Positions 22,336-34,457 of a stretch of DNA of 64,000 bases are shown one piece after another. Source of the stretch: Brachypodius melanocephalos. Lineage: Eukaryota; Chordata; Aves; Passeriformes; Pycnonotidae. The notes under the pieces were generated by a model, which was not told the DNA's origin, searched no databases, and saw only the letters and a list, made by a program, of their open reading frames with translations. The translations under genes and the position numbers were made by a program. The stretch spans positions 340,145 to 404,144 of the forward strand of contig VZSR01003210.1 of NCBI GenBank assembly GCA_013398615.1, written 5' to 3'. Numbering within the stretch: position 1 is the stretch's first letter; every line of letters starts with the position of its first letter.

Positions 22336-25300
22336 GGTGGGGATTTCATGCACAACTTTGGTAGCAAATACTTTCCTTTTGTTTACTGGTGTCTGTTTAC
22401 TCTGCCACCGTGGGATTCCCAGGCTCCAAGGGCGAGGATCCCCAAGGTCAGTGGATGCTGCTCCTGTGTCTTTCCTTATTAAATGGTTACTGCCATTGCA
22501 CTGCAGCTCTTCCCCTTCATTTCTTCTTTTGAACTGTGGGTAAAGGTGGTGGCGAGCAATTCCTCTGCTGAGTCTGGAGTTCCTTGAGATAATGGATGTT
22601 GGAATGGGACATGGAGGACCAGGGACCATCAGTCAGATGGAGCTTGGGGTTTTGGGGTGCATACAGGGATGGGGAGGCTTGGGATGCTGCCAGGAGTGGG
22701 TGCAGGTGCTCATGGGGCTGAGGGGGCTCTGGCAGGGACTGGATCTGTCCCTTGGCACTGGTAGGGAAGGGAAAGGGAGCTGTGGAGGATGGGATGTGGC
22801 TGCAATCCGTCGACTTCACAAAAAGTAGTAGTTTCTGTGATGTAACTTGCTATCAAACAGGATAACAAGGTCAATAATGCCTTTGCCTGGGAGAGCTTCA
22901 GCCAACACTTCTATCAAAACCAATATTAATTTTCACTAATTAGGAGCTGCAGCTAATGAGTGTCACAGCTAATTTGCCTCATCCACAGCAAGGGAGAGGA
23001 GGGGGTCAGGTGCCTGAGATCAGAGCCTGCAAATCTGCCTCCACTCTGCTCCCCCTTTCTTCCTAGCCTGACATGTGTTTGTCACCTGGGACATGGGAAT
23101 ACGTGTGTGGTCCTCTGCTGCCTTCCTCGGAGCGTGGGAATGCTTTGGGAAGGCAGGAATGGAGCTGGATGGGGAGACGCGCTGTCCAGCAGGTGTTGGC
23201 TGCTCCAGTGAGGAGAGGGGGAAAAAAGAGCTTGGAAGGATGTGCAAGGGAAATCTTTGGGAGAGAAAAGAATGCCTGTTGTCCTGAAGGGGAAGTTGTA
23301 GTGGTGTGTTTGCTCTTGAAACTCTTTAATTTCAAAAGGCTTTATTATGTGTTTTATCCCCATTCCCTTCCATACCTTTTACCCACACAAGCCAGCCTGG
23401 AAAGCACGAAGCAGTGAATCTGTCACCATCCATAGTCTTGTGACTCACTCTAGGGAGTCTTTCTCTTGTCCCTGATTCTGTGATAAGCTGGCCAAGTGGT
23501 GCACATGTCCGTGGGGAGTGAATTTTCGTAAGCAGATATCTTTGGCGCTGTGCAGGTCATCTTCCCGCACAGGTCACAGGCAGGAGCACTCTGTGGATGT
23601 TGCCAGGAGTGCTGGGAGAAAGCAAATTTCTGATTTGGAGTTATCCCTGTTTGCCTTGTAAAGTTGATCTGACAGCTCAGACAAGGGAAGAAAGGGTGCA
23701 GTGAACATTGTATCCCTCTGAAACATCTTTATAGCCTGCGCTTCCTAAACAAGCTGGAGCCTAAGAATGATCCACAGGGATTATTGCCTTAAATAAGAAT
23801 ACACTAGAGAAATTTGTGGTCTGCTGTCAGACAGCTCGTTGTTAGGGATGGCTAAAATTGACTGAATAAATGATTCACTGGTTTTATTTGTGTTGCCCTG
23901 ACTATAAACCTCAGGAGTGTTCCCTGTCGGAATTGATCTGTTCTGCCGGCAAAGCCACGAGCGGTGTGTACACCACCAGCCCGTCCTGACACGTTCTAGG
24001 AGGACAGAAGAGCTCCTGCCTTGTCCAAGGGATCTTTCATAACAGACACCCTCCTGCTTGGGGTCTCTGGGGCCTTGGGAAAAGGGCTTGGCTTTTAGGC
24101 ATGTCCTGAGAAACTCCCACAGGGAAGTGATGTGTAGAGAAGAGCCTGTCTTGGGAACCAACTCATCCCAGAGCAGCCTCTGGGGCATCCCATGAGAACG
24201 TTCAAGTGGGAACTGCTTGTGGTCCTGGCTCTCATCCATGTGCATGGTGAGCTTTGCCTCCAGTTTTTTTATCCAGCTGCCCAGCTAATCCTGGTTTGGG
24301 CAGGTTAATTTGATTTTTTTTTTCTTTTGGCCTGAAATTGCCACCCACCCCGTGGCAGCTCCTTGAAGATGTTTTCCCTCCACCTGCTCCAAGACTCACT
24401 GCACCTTTAAATATGTTGACTTCTTGTTCTTCACCAGCTCCTCCTGTGTTTCTCATCAGCCTCAGTGGGAAGAGGAGAATATATAAACATAATTTTATAG
24501 ATACAATATACAGGAGAAATTTGTGCCCTGAGGCTGGGCCCGTTCTCTGGTGGCCGTGCCCTGCTTTCCCTTTGGTGGAGGCCAAGGTGGCTGAGAAAGT
24601 TTGTTGGAGCTTATTGCCCAGGGAAAAGCGACCTTCAGGCAGAGTTCTTGGGGGGAAAAAAGCTTCCCCAAGCATGACAGATTTGACTATAAATCTCCAG
24701 ATTAATGCCCAGGTTCCCAAGGTCCATCATCCTGCCTGGCACGTGAGCTACTCAAAAACAGCGCGCAGGCTCATCAGTCATTGGGGAGGCACAGCAGAAG
24801 GGAGGCTATGGACATGCCTGTGAGGGGACACGAGGGACAGATGGGCCAACATTCTTATCTGAAGGCACATACAGGCATCCCAAAATTTGAGGAGCCTGGG
24901 ATTATGTGTTGGGCAAGGGGTGGAGTTGAAAGAGAAGCAAGGATTTTGCATGAGAAATACTTGGGGCAAGGAGATGGAAGGCCAGGGCTAAGAGCCCCAC
25001 AGTGTCTCTTTTCCTCTCTTTTTTTCTTATGGAAAGAGTCAAACTGATTTTAAAGTAGGTTCATCATGAGTATCTCTTATTGGTACAGGTATTAAGTTGA
25101 TTATGAATTTCTTGCACTTTCACTCCTAGGAAAATCCTTCTCTTATTCATTTTAGATTCACTCTTGATTGATAAGATTTACTGTCACTCTTTAATAACCA
25201 CAAATATAATCTCAGCCCAAATCAGAGGAATTTATGGGAGTTACCTAGGCAAGGATATCTGCATCATGCCAAAGATAAGGGCTAGAATAAAGGACAACCA

Positions 25301-26247
25301 AAACCAAAGAAGAGTGGCTCTCTTTTAACGGGAAGGAGGAAAAGAGGTGCATTTCTTGCTGATGGCAGCTCACTGCTCACAAGACAACACTGCATGGAAG
25401 TGCCTGTGGTGTGGTTGGATTGGTGGATTGAGTTTGTTTTGGGGTTTTCTTTGAGGTTTTTAGCTGTCTCTTGTGCCATGGGGATAGGCAGCCTTTGGGA
25501 CAGTGTCCCCAGGGCTGTGGGATGGCTCATCTCTGGCCTGTGATGCACCAGGATTCCTTTATGGAGATCCATAAGGTTCTTCAGTACAGCCAAGGGGCCA
25601 AGGGGCTGATGTGGATTCGATCTGGAAATCAGTTTTAGGTGGAAAGAGTAGGGTGGGTTTCCTTCATCCAAGAAATGGTCCATTAGCACAGGAAAGGTTC
25701 AGCTGTAGTGAATGGGCTCTGAAGAGGCTGGGTTTGCACAGGAGGTGGAGGCTGCTGCTCCAGAGGGGCTGGAAAAATGGATGTGTGTGACACCCGTTGG
25801 GTCACAGGAGCCTCTGATGTGTACAGGTAGCAGGGAGACGATGAATTTTGTGGTCAATACCCATTTCTCCCTCAATCAGGGCTTCAGGGGAAGCAGAAGC
25901 TCTGAAAGTCTTCACTCTAGGCAATTGAAAGAAAGAAACCTAAAACTGGGACTTATTGGATCACTTTTATCTTCATAAATTTCCTCTTTTGGAACAGTCT
26001 GTGAAACCTCAGTGATTGCTTTCTTTTTGCTTTCAAACAACCCAGCAGCTGGGATTTAGTGTGGAGTTTTGTGTTCAGTTTGGATTTTAGAGTGTTGTTT
26101 GGCTCTCCTTGTGACTGAGGGAGGTTTTTTTGAGCTCTGGCTGATCCGGACAATGGGTGGGGGGCGTGTAGGCTCAGCCACCCCTGGCAGCTTTGACCCA
26201 GCCTGCAGAAAGAGCAGCCAAGCTCTCACAGGTCACCTTGGCCAGGG

Positions 26248-26508
26248 GAATCATAGAATCCTGGAATGATTTGTGTTAGACTAGCTCATTCCAACCCAGG
26301 AATCTGCTATCCCAGGCTGCTCCAAGCCCCAGTGTCCAACCTGGTCTTGGACACTTCCAGGGATCCAGGGGCAGCCACAGCTGCTCTGGGCACCCTGTGC
26401 CAGGGCCTCAGCACCCTCACAGGGAACAATTCCTGCCCAACATCCCATCTAACCCTCTCCCCTGGCAGTTTAAAGCCATTTCCCCTTGTCCTGTCTCGTA
26501 GAAGAGGA
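26248..26508 (-). mobile_element. CR1 LINE 3'-end fragment, antisense
   Basis: Begins 'aatcatagaatcctggaatg', the reverse complement of the CR1 terminal repeat, then 'caggctgctccaagccccag', 'gatccaggggcagccacagc' and 'ctttaaagccatttcccctt'-like text. It shares its distinctive middle block almost word for word with the copies at 32326 and 44476, suggesting one subfamily. Confidence 0.92.
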
Positions 26509-26869
26509 GAACTGCTCCTGTAGGAGGATTTGTGATTTCAGACATGTCACAGGTACTGTATAACCTACAATTTGTAGTACACTGTCGAGGAGGAGTCTGG
26601 GCTCATTGCACCCCCAAGGGATTGCATCAGTCTTGGAAACAGCCCTGCACTGCTTCCCTTCTCACCCTGTTCTCCCTTGGTGCTGTGATGAAATTCCTGC
26701 AGCAAGCATTTCCTTTCCTGGAGTTCAGAGAAAAAGGGCACCTGGGCAGGGAGCATCCTGAATCCAGGAGCCCTTTGGATCCTTGCAAGGTGCTGTGGGA
26801 GTGTCTGAGAGATGCTTTTGGTGGTGTTCTGCCTAAAGTCAATTAATTCTGGTGTTCAACTCTGCTCTT

Positions 26870-27280
26870 GTTCTCTTTGTCAACAACCTCTGCACTGTTA
26901 CATGTAAGTAAAACCTTATAAAAGAAAGGCCTTATAAAATCAGACCTTGCTATTTCAGCAAAGCTAGCACCTAGCCTGAAGAAGTTCCTGTGAGAAAAGA
27001 ATCGTAAGAATTAAAATCAGTTTGCATAACAATCTATTTTTGTGAGAAAACAGTTTGCACCTATAAAAATAAAGTCTCTCCCATGAGAATCTGTGAAAAA
27101 AAATGTAAACATATCTAGAAAGAAAAAAGTTTAATAAACATGTACAGACCATTATCAAACAATAAACTGAGTTTCAATAACTTATAATAAATTTCAATAA
27201 TTTGCTAGCCTGTTAAATTCAAACACAGTGCCTTCCAATACCACATAAAAATAAACTCTGTACAATCAAGATTCAGCTAT
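26870..27280. other. AT-rich island of unknown origin
   Basis: About 400 bp much richer in A and T than its flanks. It has repeated short phrases (CCTTATAAAA twice near 26912-26940, TTTCAATAA twice near 27173-27200) and several AATAAA/TATAAAAATAAA strings. It may be a degraded LTR or other mobile element, or simply AT-rich intron. I could not find terminal repeats, so no family is assigned. Confidence 0.35.
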
Positions 27281-28785
27281 TCTACACAAAGAAACAAGCG
27301 TCTTTGTCCATCTCTGTTACAACACTGGACAGGCTCCTCTGTGCTTTTTTTGGGAAGCTGAGGCAGGCTGGATGCTGTGTGTTTGTGTGAGGATACGTTT
27401 TTGTGCAGGTGCCTCCACAAACCCTCAGAAAGCTCTTTCCAGAGGTGGATTGCATTCCATCAACGTGCAAAGGCATTCCCACCTGACCATAGTGACCATT
27501 TGTGTGGGGTGAGCTGCCAGTTGCCAGCACTCAGAGCGACAGTTGTAGGAGCAATTAGTGAGAAATCCTTTGCCTGAAATATGTTTTTAATAAACCATTC
27601 ACCAGATATATTCAAATAACAAATAAATCCCCACAAACCCGAGTCTATTTGCAGACAACTCACAAATGAGAAAGGCTAAATTAATTGAATGTTCCAGCCA
27701 CTGGGGAGAATGGTCCAGCTGTAGCAGAGCTCTCCAGATGTTTGTTTGCAGAAGAGTGTGCTTTCATAGGAAAGGAAAAACACTCGTGGGTATATTAACT
27801 CTGGAACAAGTTTACAGCTATGTGCTCGCAGGCTCTCCCTGGCTCTCCCACCAGCCACTGTGGAGCTCTGTTCCAAGGTTTCCTCTTGCAATAAACAGCC
27901 TCTTTATTTCTCACTCACTGTCCTCTTGGCCACGTTTAGACATCTGTGACGTCCAAAGTGAGGCAATGGCCCTGTGAAAGCCTCCTGGGCTTCAGCAGCT
28001 ATCACCCTTGCCGTGCTCCAGGGTGTGCCACGTGTTGCGAGTGCAGCTGGACCACTGCTGCTCGCAGTTGAGGCTGCTGTGGTTTGGCTTTTCCCTGGTT
28101 TTGGGGTGGATTTGCTGCTCAAGGCTGTGGAGTGGGAGAACAAGGAGCTGTGTGTGGCTGGTGGGAGCTCACAGGGGTGAGTGGAAGAGCCTGGGGTTCA
28201 GTTTAATTCCATCCAAAGACTGGGCCTTTGCCCAACTTCTCCCGGAGGAGCTTGGCTTTATCAGCACACGGGAGTCATCAGCCCGGCGCTCTCCATCCGT
28301 TCCCCTGGGCCTCGTTTGGTTGCTGTTGTTGCACAGGCCAAGCTGGTTGTGGAGCCCCGTAGCTGGGATCCCCCATTACTCACAGGCCAGGGGACAGTGG
28401 GATGTGGGGCCACTCTTGAAATGTCTCTGCTGTGTGTCTCTGTCATTAATAACCACAGCACTGGCACCGGCGGCTCCTAAATAGCCTCATTCATCAACAA
28501 GCAATTTACTGCGGGGCTGCAGATAAGCTCCTGCCTCACACACCCGGGCACCACCTGCCAAGTCTCACCCCACTTCCCCTTTGGCATTTCAGAGGGACAA
28601 AGAGGGAGGAAATGCTCCTGTCCCAGTTGTGACAGTATCGCCAGCCCCGAGAGTTGGGTTGTGCCTGGAGGGGTTGGGTTGACAGGCTGCGTGTGTTTCT
28701 CAGGCTCTGTCACCTTTTTGAGGAGAGACTTCCAAGCCCCTGGTTGTTTTCTCTTGGTTCTCTCAAAGGTTTTGTTGCTTTTATT

Positions 28786-28932
28786 GTGGCTGCCCCATCC
28801 CTGGAAGTGTCCGAGGCCAGGCTGGGTGGGGCTTGGAGCGACCTGGGATAGTAGCAGGTGTCTCTGCCCATGGCAGGAAGGTTGGAGCAAAGCAGCCTTT
28901 AAGATCCCTTGCAACTCAAATCCTATGATCCA
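28786..28932 (+). mobile_element. CR1 LINE 3'-end fragment
   Basis: Carries 'gtggctgccccatccctgga', 'gtgtccgaggccaggctggg', 'ggcttggagcgacctgggat' and ends in CCTATGATCC, a remnant of the CR1 terminal ATTCTATG-type repeat. Confidence 0.92.
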
Positions 28933-29733
28933 AGAAGGAAGAGGAGCAGGAAATGAAACCTTTCCAAAACTGGCTGCCTTGGGTTTCCAATTCCTGCCCC
29001 GTTGCTCAAGTCCTGCTTTTACTGCAGCCATATCTTGGGGATCAGCAGGTACTAACTCAACTCTGGAGAGATAAATCAGGAAGGGATTTCACTGCATCTT
29101 CATTATAACGAGGCAGAATTCATCACCCAGCGCGTGTTGTGAAACCTCAGAGAGTTACGGTGACAGTCCAAGGCCAGTTTACCCACAGATCTGAGATCTG
29201 CAGACAAAACCTGAGTGCTGGTACCATTTCCTGTGGCTTTGGGACTCGTATGCTCGCACCACATCCCGCTTTGGAGCAAACCCCCTGTGGTATTTGGGCT
29301 GAGGATGGCTGTATTTTTGTTCCCCTGAACCATTCAGAGAGCAGAGCAGCTGGGCAAAAGCTGCAGCTCGAAAAGGGGTTTGCATTCCCTGTGAGACTGA
29401 GAGCCTCGGGGATGTTTCAGCTTTTGTGAGGCACAGATGAGATTCCAAACGAGACGTGAATGAATCCTGCTCGCTTGCGCAAGTGTAATTTGCTGACGAG
29501 TTTGTTTTGTTGTTGCTTTTTTTTTTCCCTCTTTCCCCCATTCATATTGATCAGCTCCTCAGCTTGACAAGGGTTGCTGGTGGAGGAAGCAGTTCAGCAG
29601 CAGTTCTTTTAGCAGGGCCTGTTGCAATGGGAAAAGGGGTAATGGCTTTGAGCTGAAGGAGGGTTGATTTAGATTAAGTGTAAGCAAGGATTGTTTTACA
29701 GTGTGGTATGGCATCTTGTTTTAGTGCTTTATC

Positions 29734-29855
29734 CCTAGGTCAGGTTGAACAAGGCTCTGAGGAGCCTGGTCTAGTTGAAGGTGTCCCTGCTCGTGGCAGG
29801 AGGTTTGGATTAGAAGGCTTTTGGGTGTCCCTAGGAACCTGCAGCATCCTATGAC
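29734..29855 (+). mobile_element. CR1 LINE 3'-end fragment, diverged
   Basis: Recognisable through 'ggtcaggttgaacaaggctc', 'gagcctggtctagttgaagg', 'tgtccctgctcgtggcagga' and a final ATCCTATGAC. More diverged than neighbouring copies. Confidence 0.8.
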
Positions 29856-32325
29856 TTCTCCATTAGCATTGCTAATGTCTCTGCCTTAGGGTTCTGGGGG
29901 TGTCTGACACCCCAGAGGTGTCCTGCAGTCCTGGGAGACCTGCTCCCTGGGCATTGCAACCTTAACGAGCTTTATCTCCAACCTCATATTGATTGCAGAG
30001 CAGCTTCTCTTTTCTAATTAACACGAAGCTATGTTACCTTGCCTGGCTAAAATGCAAAATACTGCACGTGTCACCTTACTCATAAATCATTTACTTACAC
30101 CAAGTAGCAAAGCACCTCATGAAATAGATTTCTGGGGTTCTGCTGTTCTCCTGTTTGCTCTGGTGTTTTTTCTAGAAATTGAGATAAGGCCAGAGAGAAG
30201 CTCTGAGCTCGAGGGTTGTGGGTCAGTTGCATCTTCTGGTCTCTGCCCTCCTGCCTTCTGTACTGATGGCAGTGGCTGTGAGCCCCTGTTTTCCCAAGCT
30301 GAGACCTGTGACAGGAGTTCCTTTGATCTGAGTGAGTTAAAAAAATGAACATATTTTGGAGAGTGTTGAGTAGAAGGCAGGAAGGAACAAAGAAGATGCT
30401 CCTTGTTCTTTCTGGGGTGTTTCTGATTTCAGAAGTTAATTAGAAAAGGATAGTCTGTGGATTTAGGGTTTAAACTTTGTGTCAGATGTGTTAATCAAGG
30501 CTGCATTAGCCAGGTTATCCTGGAGGAGTCAGTGGGGGGGTGTACCCTGTGTTCTTCTTGTTTGGAGGCTGGCATGGATGTGGAGCAGTGCTCCTGGAAG
30601 TCTTTGGCCATGCAAAGGGAAGGGGTTTTGCCTCAGAGATGGGGAGCACCCTCCTCTCCCAGAGCTGCCAAAATTGGGGCTTGGGTCTCACGCAGCCAGT
30701 GCTGCTGGGGCTACGCCAGGATTGGTTTGCAAACAGCTTTTAAAACCCCCCAGGTGATGCTGGGATGTTTCTGCTAACCCCAGATTTATGTTTTCCTTTG
30801 CTCTTCCAGTTCATCCTGCCTCTTCCCCCCCCTCTACGTGACTCACAAGTAGTTCTTAGTAGTCCCATGAAGGCAGCTCTGAGGAGTGAGGCTGCACCTG
30901 ATGTTTAGGGTTTTTCCAGAATTCCCTTTCCTCAGCCTCCTGGGAGGTGTGTGGGTTGTGATGAAGATCACAGTCTGATTTCCAGCTGGCAGTACTCAGG
31001 GATGAAATACATATTCCTGCTGTGCTTGAATTGGAAATGGTCCTGCCTGCTTTGTACCACCTTGGCTCTGCTCCTAAGGATTACCCCGGTCTTTGGGAAA
31101 ATTCAGGATTTGTAAGGTGCTAGACCAAGTGAGTGCTTTTCTGAGTTGATGGGACACCGTGTGGGTTTACAGTTCTGCCATAAAAAATTAAATTGCTCTC
31201 ATGGGATTTCCCCCTTTATGACCCCATGATGCTCAGCACTAATGCTTCCCTCCCTCCCACCTTTTGTATTTATTCTCCAAGTTTACCAGACATGGACTTT
31301 CCACTCTGGAAAGTCTAAATACTTGAATTTCCCAATTCCCTGCTGCTCTTCTTGTTCTCTGACCCTTCTCAGACAAAGGTGTGAGTGAAGCAGCAGTTAA
31401 TTTCCTTTAAGATTAGTGCCTTGAATGGTTGGTTCACCTGCAGAGCTCGTGGCTTGTGTCTTGGGAACAGGATTTCATCCAGGCTAAAGCCAGCTCCTTT
31501 CCTTCCCCTTCCTGTTGTGGGGATGAGGAGAAAAGGACAGATACCAATATCAGTGAATGACACTTTTTGACAGAGCAGCTTCTGCGAGGGAACTTTTTTT
31601 TTAGGGGTGCAAACAGTGGATGGAGCAGAATTTGCATAAAACTCATTAGAAAAAAAGTACAAGTTTCATAAATCTTGTGATAAATTAATGCTATATTGTT
31701 CCAAACATGATGTATTAATTTTAGGATCAAATGAATGGGTCTGTGATCATTCTTGGTAATTATGAGGCACCCAGGCAGTTTGGAGAGGAAATTATTTTTA
31801 AGGGTTTTTTTTTTAAAGCGCTGGAACCCTTTTTCCACCGGAAATATCTTAACAGACCCAAACCCCTTCCTTTCACACAGGTTTCTTTTCTTATTCTATC
31901 TCCTGGGTCTTTTGGTGTTTTATTTGATGCGATTTTATTTTCTTCCCTCTTTCATGCTGCAGCAGCCTGTTCCTTCCCAGACAAAAGGATACAAAAAATG
32001 TCAGTTTTTTGAAAATTCTCTGTTCTCCATGGTCCCAGGGAAGGCCTGTGGGTTTTGTAGTGAAGGGAAGCTAGGAATTGCTGGATCCCAGCTAGAGCAG
32101 GCAGGGAGAAAGTACCTGGAGCACTGCTGTTCAGGGGATTGCCCAGGGATGAGCATTTTTAATTCCCTTTTTTCCAGGCAGGTTTGGAGATAGCACAGCA
32201 ATACTAAGGTGCCTCAGTGATTTTGGCAGCAATACCCCAGCCTGGTTGGACAGTTTTGGTTAATAAACCCCTGTCTCCAGCCCAAGGAGGTGCCAGTGAG
32301 TGAGCAAAGGATGCCAACTCCGTCC

Positions 32326-32745
32326 ATGGAATCCTGGAATGGTTTGGGATGAAAGGGACCTTAAAGATTATCCAGTTCCTACCATGGGCAGGGACACCTT
32401 CCACTGTCCCAGGCTGCTCCAAGCTCCAGTGTCCACCCTGGCCTTGGGCACTGCCAGGGATCCAGGGGCAGCCACAGCTGCTCTGGGCACCCTGTGCCAG
32501 GGCCTGCCCACCCTCACTGGGAACAATTCCTGCCCAATATCCAACCTAAATCACCCTCTGTCAGTGTGAATCCATTCCCTGTGTCCTGTTCCTCCATGCC
32601 CTTGTCCAAAATCCCTCTCCAGCTGTCTTGGAGCCTCTTCAGGCACTGGAAGGGACTCTGAGGTCTTCCTGAAGCTTCTCTTCTCCAGGCTGAATGGAGT
32701 CCCTCAGCCCCAAGTCCCTCAGCTTTTCCAGGCACTCCAGAAACA
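32326..32745 (-). mobile_element. CR1 LINE 3'-end fragment, antisense, longest copy
   Basis: About 420 bp, the longest CR1 in the window. It runs from the terminal end ('ggaatcctggaatggtttgg') through 'accatgggcagggacacctt' and 'gatccaggggcagccacagc' to 'cttctcttctccaggctgaa', which belongs upstream of the 3' UTR. No reverse transcriptase coding sequence is retained. Confidence 0.93.
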
Positions 32746-34384
32746 CACCACCAGCAGGAAGCCACATGTTTAAAAGTGGGTTTGGAGAGCTTGTGTGATA
32801 CCTGTGCTGCTTTGAGACCTGCTGAAGGCTGCTGGAGGGCAATTACTCTGTTTTACTCATGTCAGTGTTGGCTTTAATGGGGAGGATGCCACTTCTCTGC
32901 CTGGGTGTACGCCAGCAGCCAGGGACTGCATGAACAGCATCTGCCTGGAGAGCCTCAGGAGCTCCGTTTCTTTTAATCTTAAGAAATTCAACTTGACGTT
33001 GATATTTTTGGGTTTTTTCTCCCCTTACTCATGTTGTAAAGTTAAGCAGTGACCAGTTCTGAGCAAACCAAAGAAGCCCTCTGTCATTTGGAATGCTTAG
33101 CTCTTCTTCGCTGCTGCTCCCTCTGTCTTAAACAGCTTTAATCGCCCTTTTAAAGAGCTTTAAACACCCTTTTACACACCTCTGTGAGAGAGCTGGGGGG
33201 TGGAAGGCAGGCAGTGCCGCTCTCTGAGGTTTACCCACTGGCTGTCAGCTCTGCTTACGGATTCTGCCTCCACACTGACTCCCCACTTAAATAACTGAAC
33301 ACAGCAGAGAAATTACAGGCTCTGTCTGGGAGCATCTGAGGAACCAGGAAAAGCTCTTCTGCTGTGCTTTTCACTTCCCAGTTTGACAAACTCCCTCAGA
33401 AATGGTTTTGACTGCACAGATTTGTTTTCCCTCTTTCCTGTCACCTCTGTATTTGGCTCCTTTCCCTCCCATACATGACAGCAGCTTGTGGCTCCTGGAC
33501 CAGCTGGTCCAAGGCTTTTTCCTCACACCATTGGTGAAAAAGAAACTTCCTTCTCTGATGGCAGAAATTGTTCTTTTCTCATTTACTTGTTATGAGGGCC
33601 TTTTTAAGAAGATGCAGGTGTCTCCCTGCCCTTTCTGCAGTGCAGGAATTGGAGTGGAGGCAGCCTTGGTGGAGGAGCTGATGCTCCCCAGCAGCACCTG
33701 CAAAGAGAAACGCAGTGTAACGTTGAGCTCGGGTGAATTTTAGGAGTGGAAACTTCCCTGGCCAAGTCCTTCTGGAAAGTTTTGGCTCAAGTGGTTGAGC
33801 CCATTCCGAGAAGGAGGTCAAGGAGTATCTGTGGAGGTTGTGCTTATGGAATGAGCTACCAGACACCTGCTTTGGGATGAGGGGGGTGAGTGGCTGGCCC
33901 ATGGAGCTGTGCTGTGCCTTTAGGTGCCCCTGAGCACAGCTGGGTGAAGTTGGCAAGGCTTTAAGCTCAGCAGAGTTGTGTGGCAGGAGATTTGCTATTC
34001 TGGATCACCCCGGAATGTGGAAATGGAGATGGAGAGACCCTGGTGCCTGCAGGAGCTGTCCTGAGCCCTGCTGTGCTTTGGTTGCCTTCTCACCCTGGCA
34101 TTGTCCCCTCCCCAGCAGGGTTCTTCTGTGCACACTCTGTCCCCAGCTCTGGGTTTCTCCTCCAGGAAATTGATGAAGCCTCATTCCAAACATGGGAGCA
34201 GCTCCCACTTCCTGTGACCTCCTGCTTGAAACTGGATTTTACTTTACTTCCTTGGCCAGGGAGTCACCATCCTTTTCTTTCCCTCTCATTGCTCAGAGAT
34301 TGCTGAGCAGCACAGAAATATTGGCATTTCATCTTTTCTTTTCAAAATCTTTGGGAAAGCATCTACAGAAGGGCCTTCTGTTCC

Positions 34385-34400
34385 TCCTTCTTCTTCTTCT

Positions 34401-34456
<56 letters not shown>
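34385..34456. repeat. (TTC)n plus 54-base poly(T) run
   Basis: A short TTC repeat (34385-34402) is followed by an uninterrupted run of T from 34403 to 34456. This is the longest homopolymer in the window. No retrocopy or SINE body follows it on the minus strand that I can recognise. Exact length is uncertain because sequencing of such tracts is error-prone. Confidence 0.9.

Positions 34457-34457
<1 letters not shown>

Larger units (their letters stand above)
17717..26247 (+). other. CDH23: CDH23 intron, second part of 26 kb intron
   Basis: No exon seen. Contents include an AT-rich block (17960-18375) that differs from its surroundings, a two-copy 29-bp tandem duplication (18472-18531), a TG/TA microsatellite (19561-19590), one CR1 (19888-20013), and homeobox-motif-rich stretches near 20380-20520, 22222-22335 and 22841-22985. 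None of the open frames shows a known domain. Confidence 0.8.
26509..34384 (+). other. CDH23: CDH23 intron, third part of 26 kb intron
   Basis: No exon seen. Includes an AT-rich island (26870-27280), two sense CR1 ends (28786-28932 and 29734-29855) and a long antisense CR1 (32326-32745). A TAAT-rich stretch lies near 28440-28520. The remainder shows no feature I can support. Confidence 0.8.

Noticed and set aside
27163..27205. Repeated TTTCAATAA phrases as a possible short tandem array
   Set aside because: Only two copies with unequal spacing; not enough for an array.
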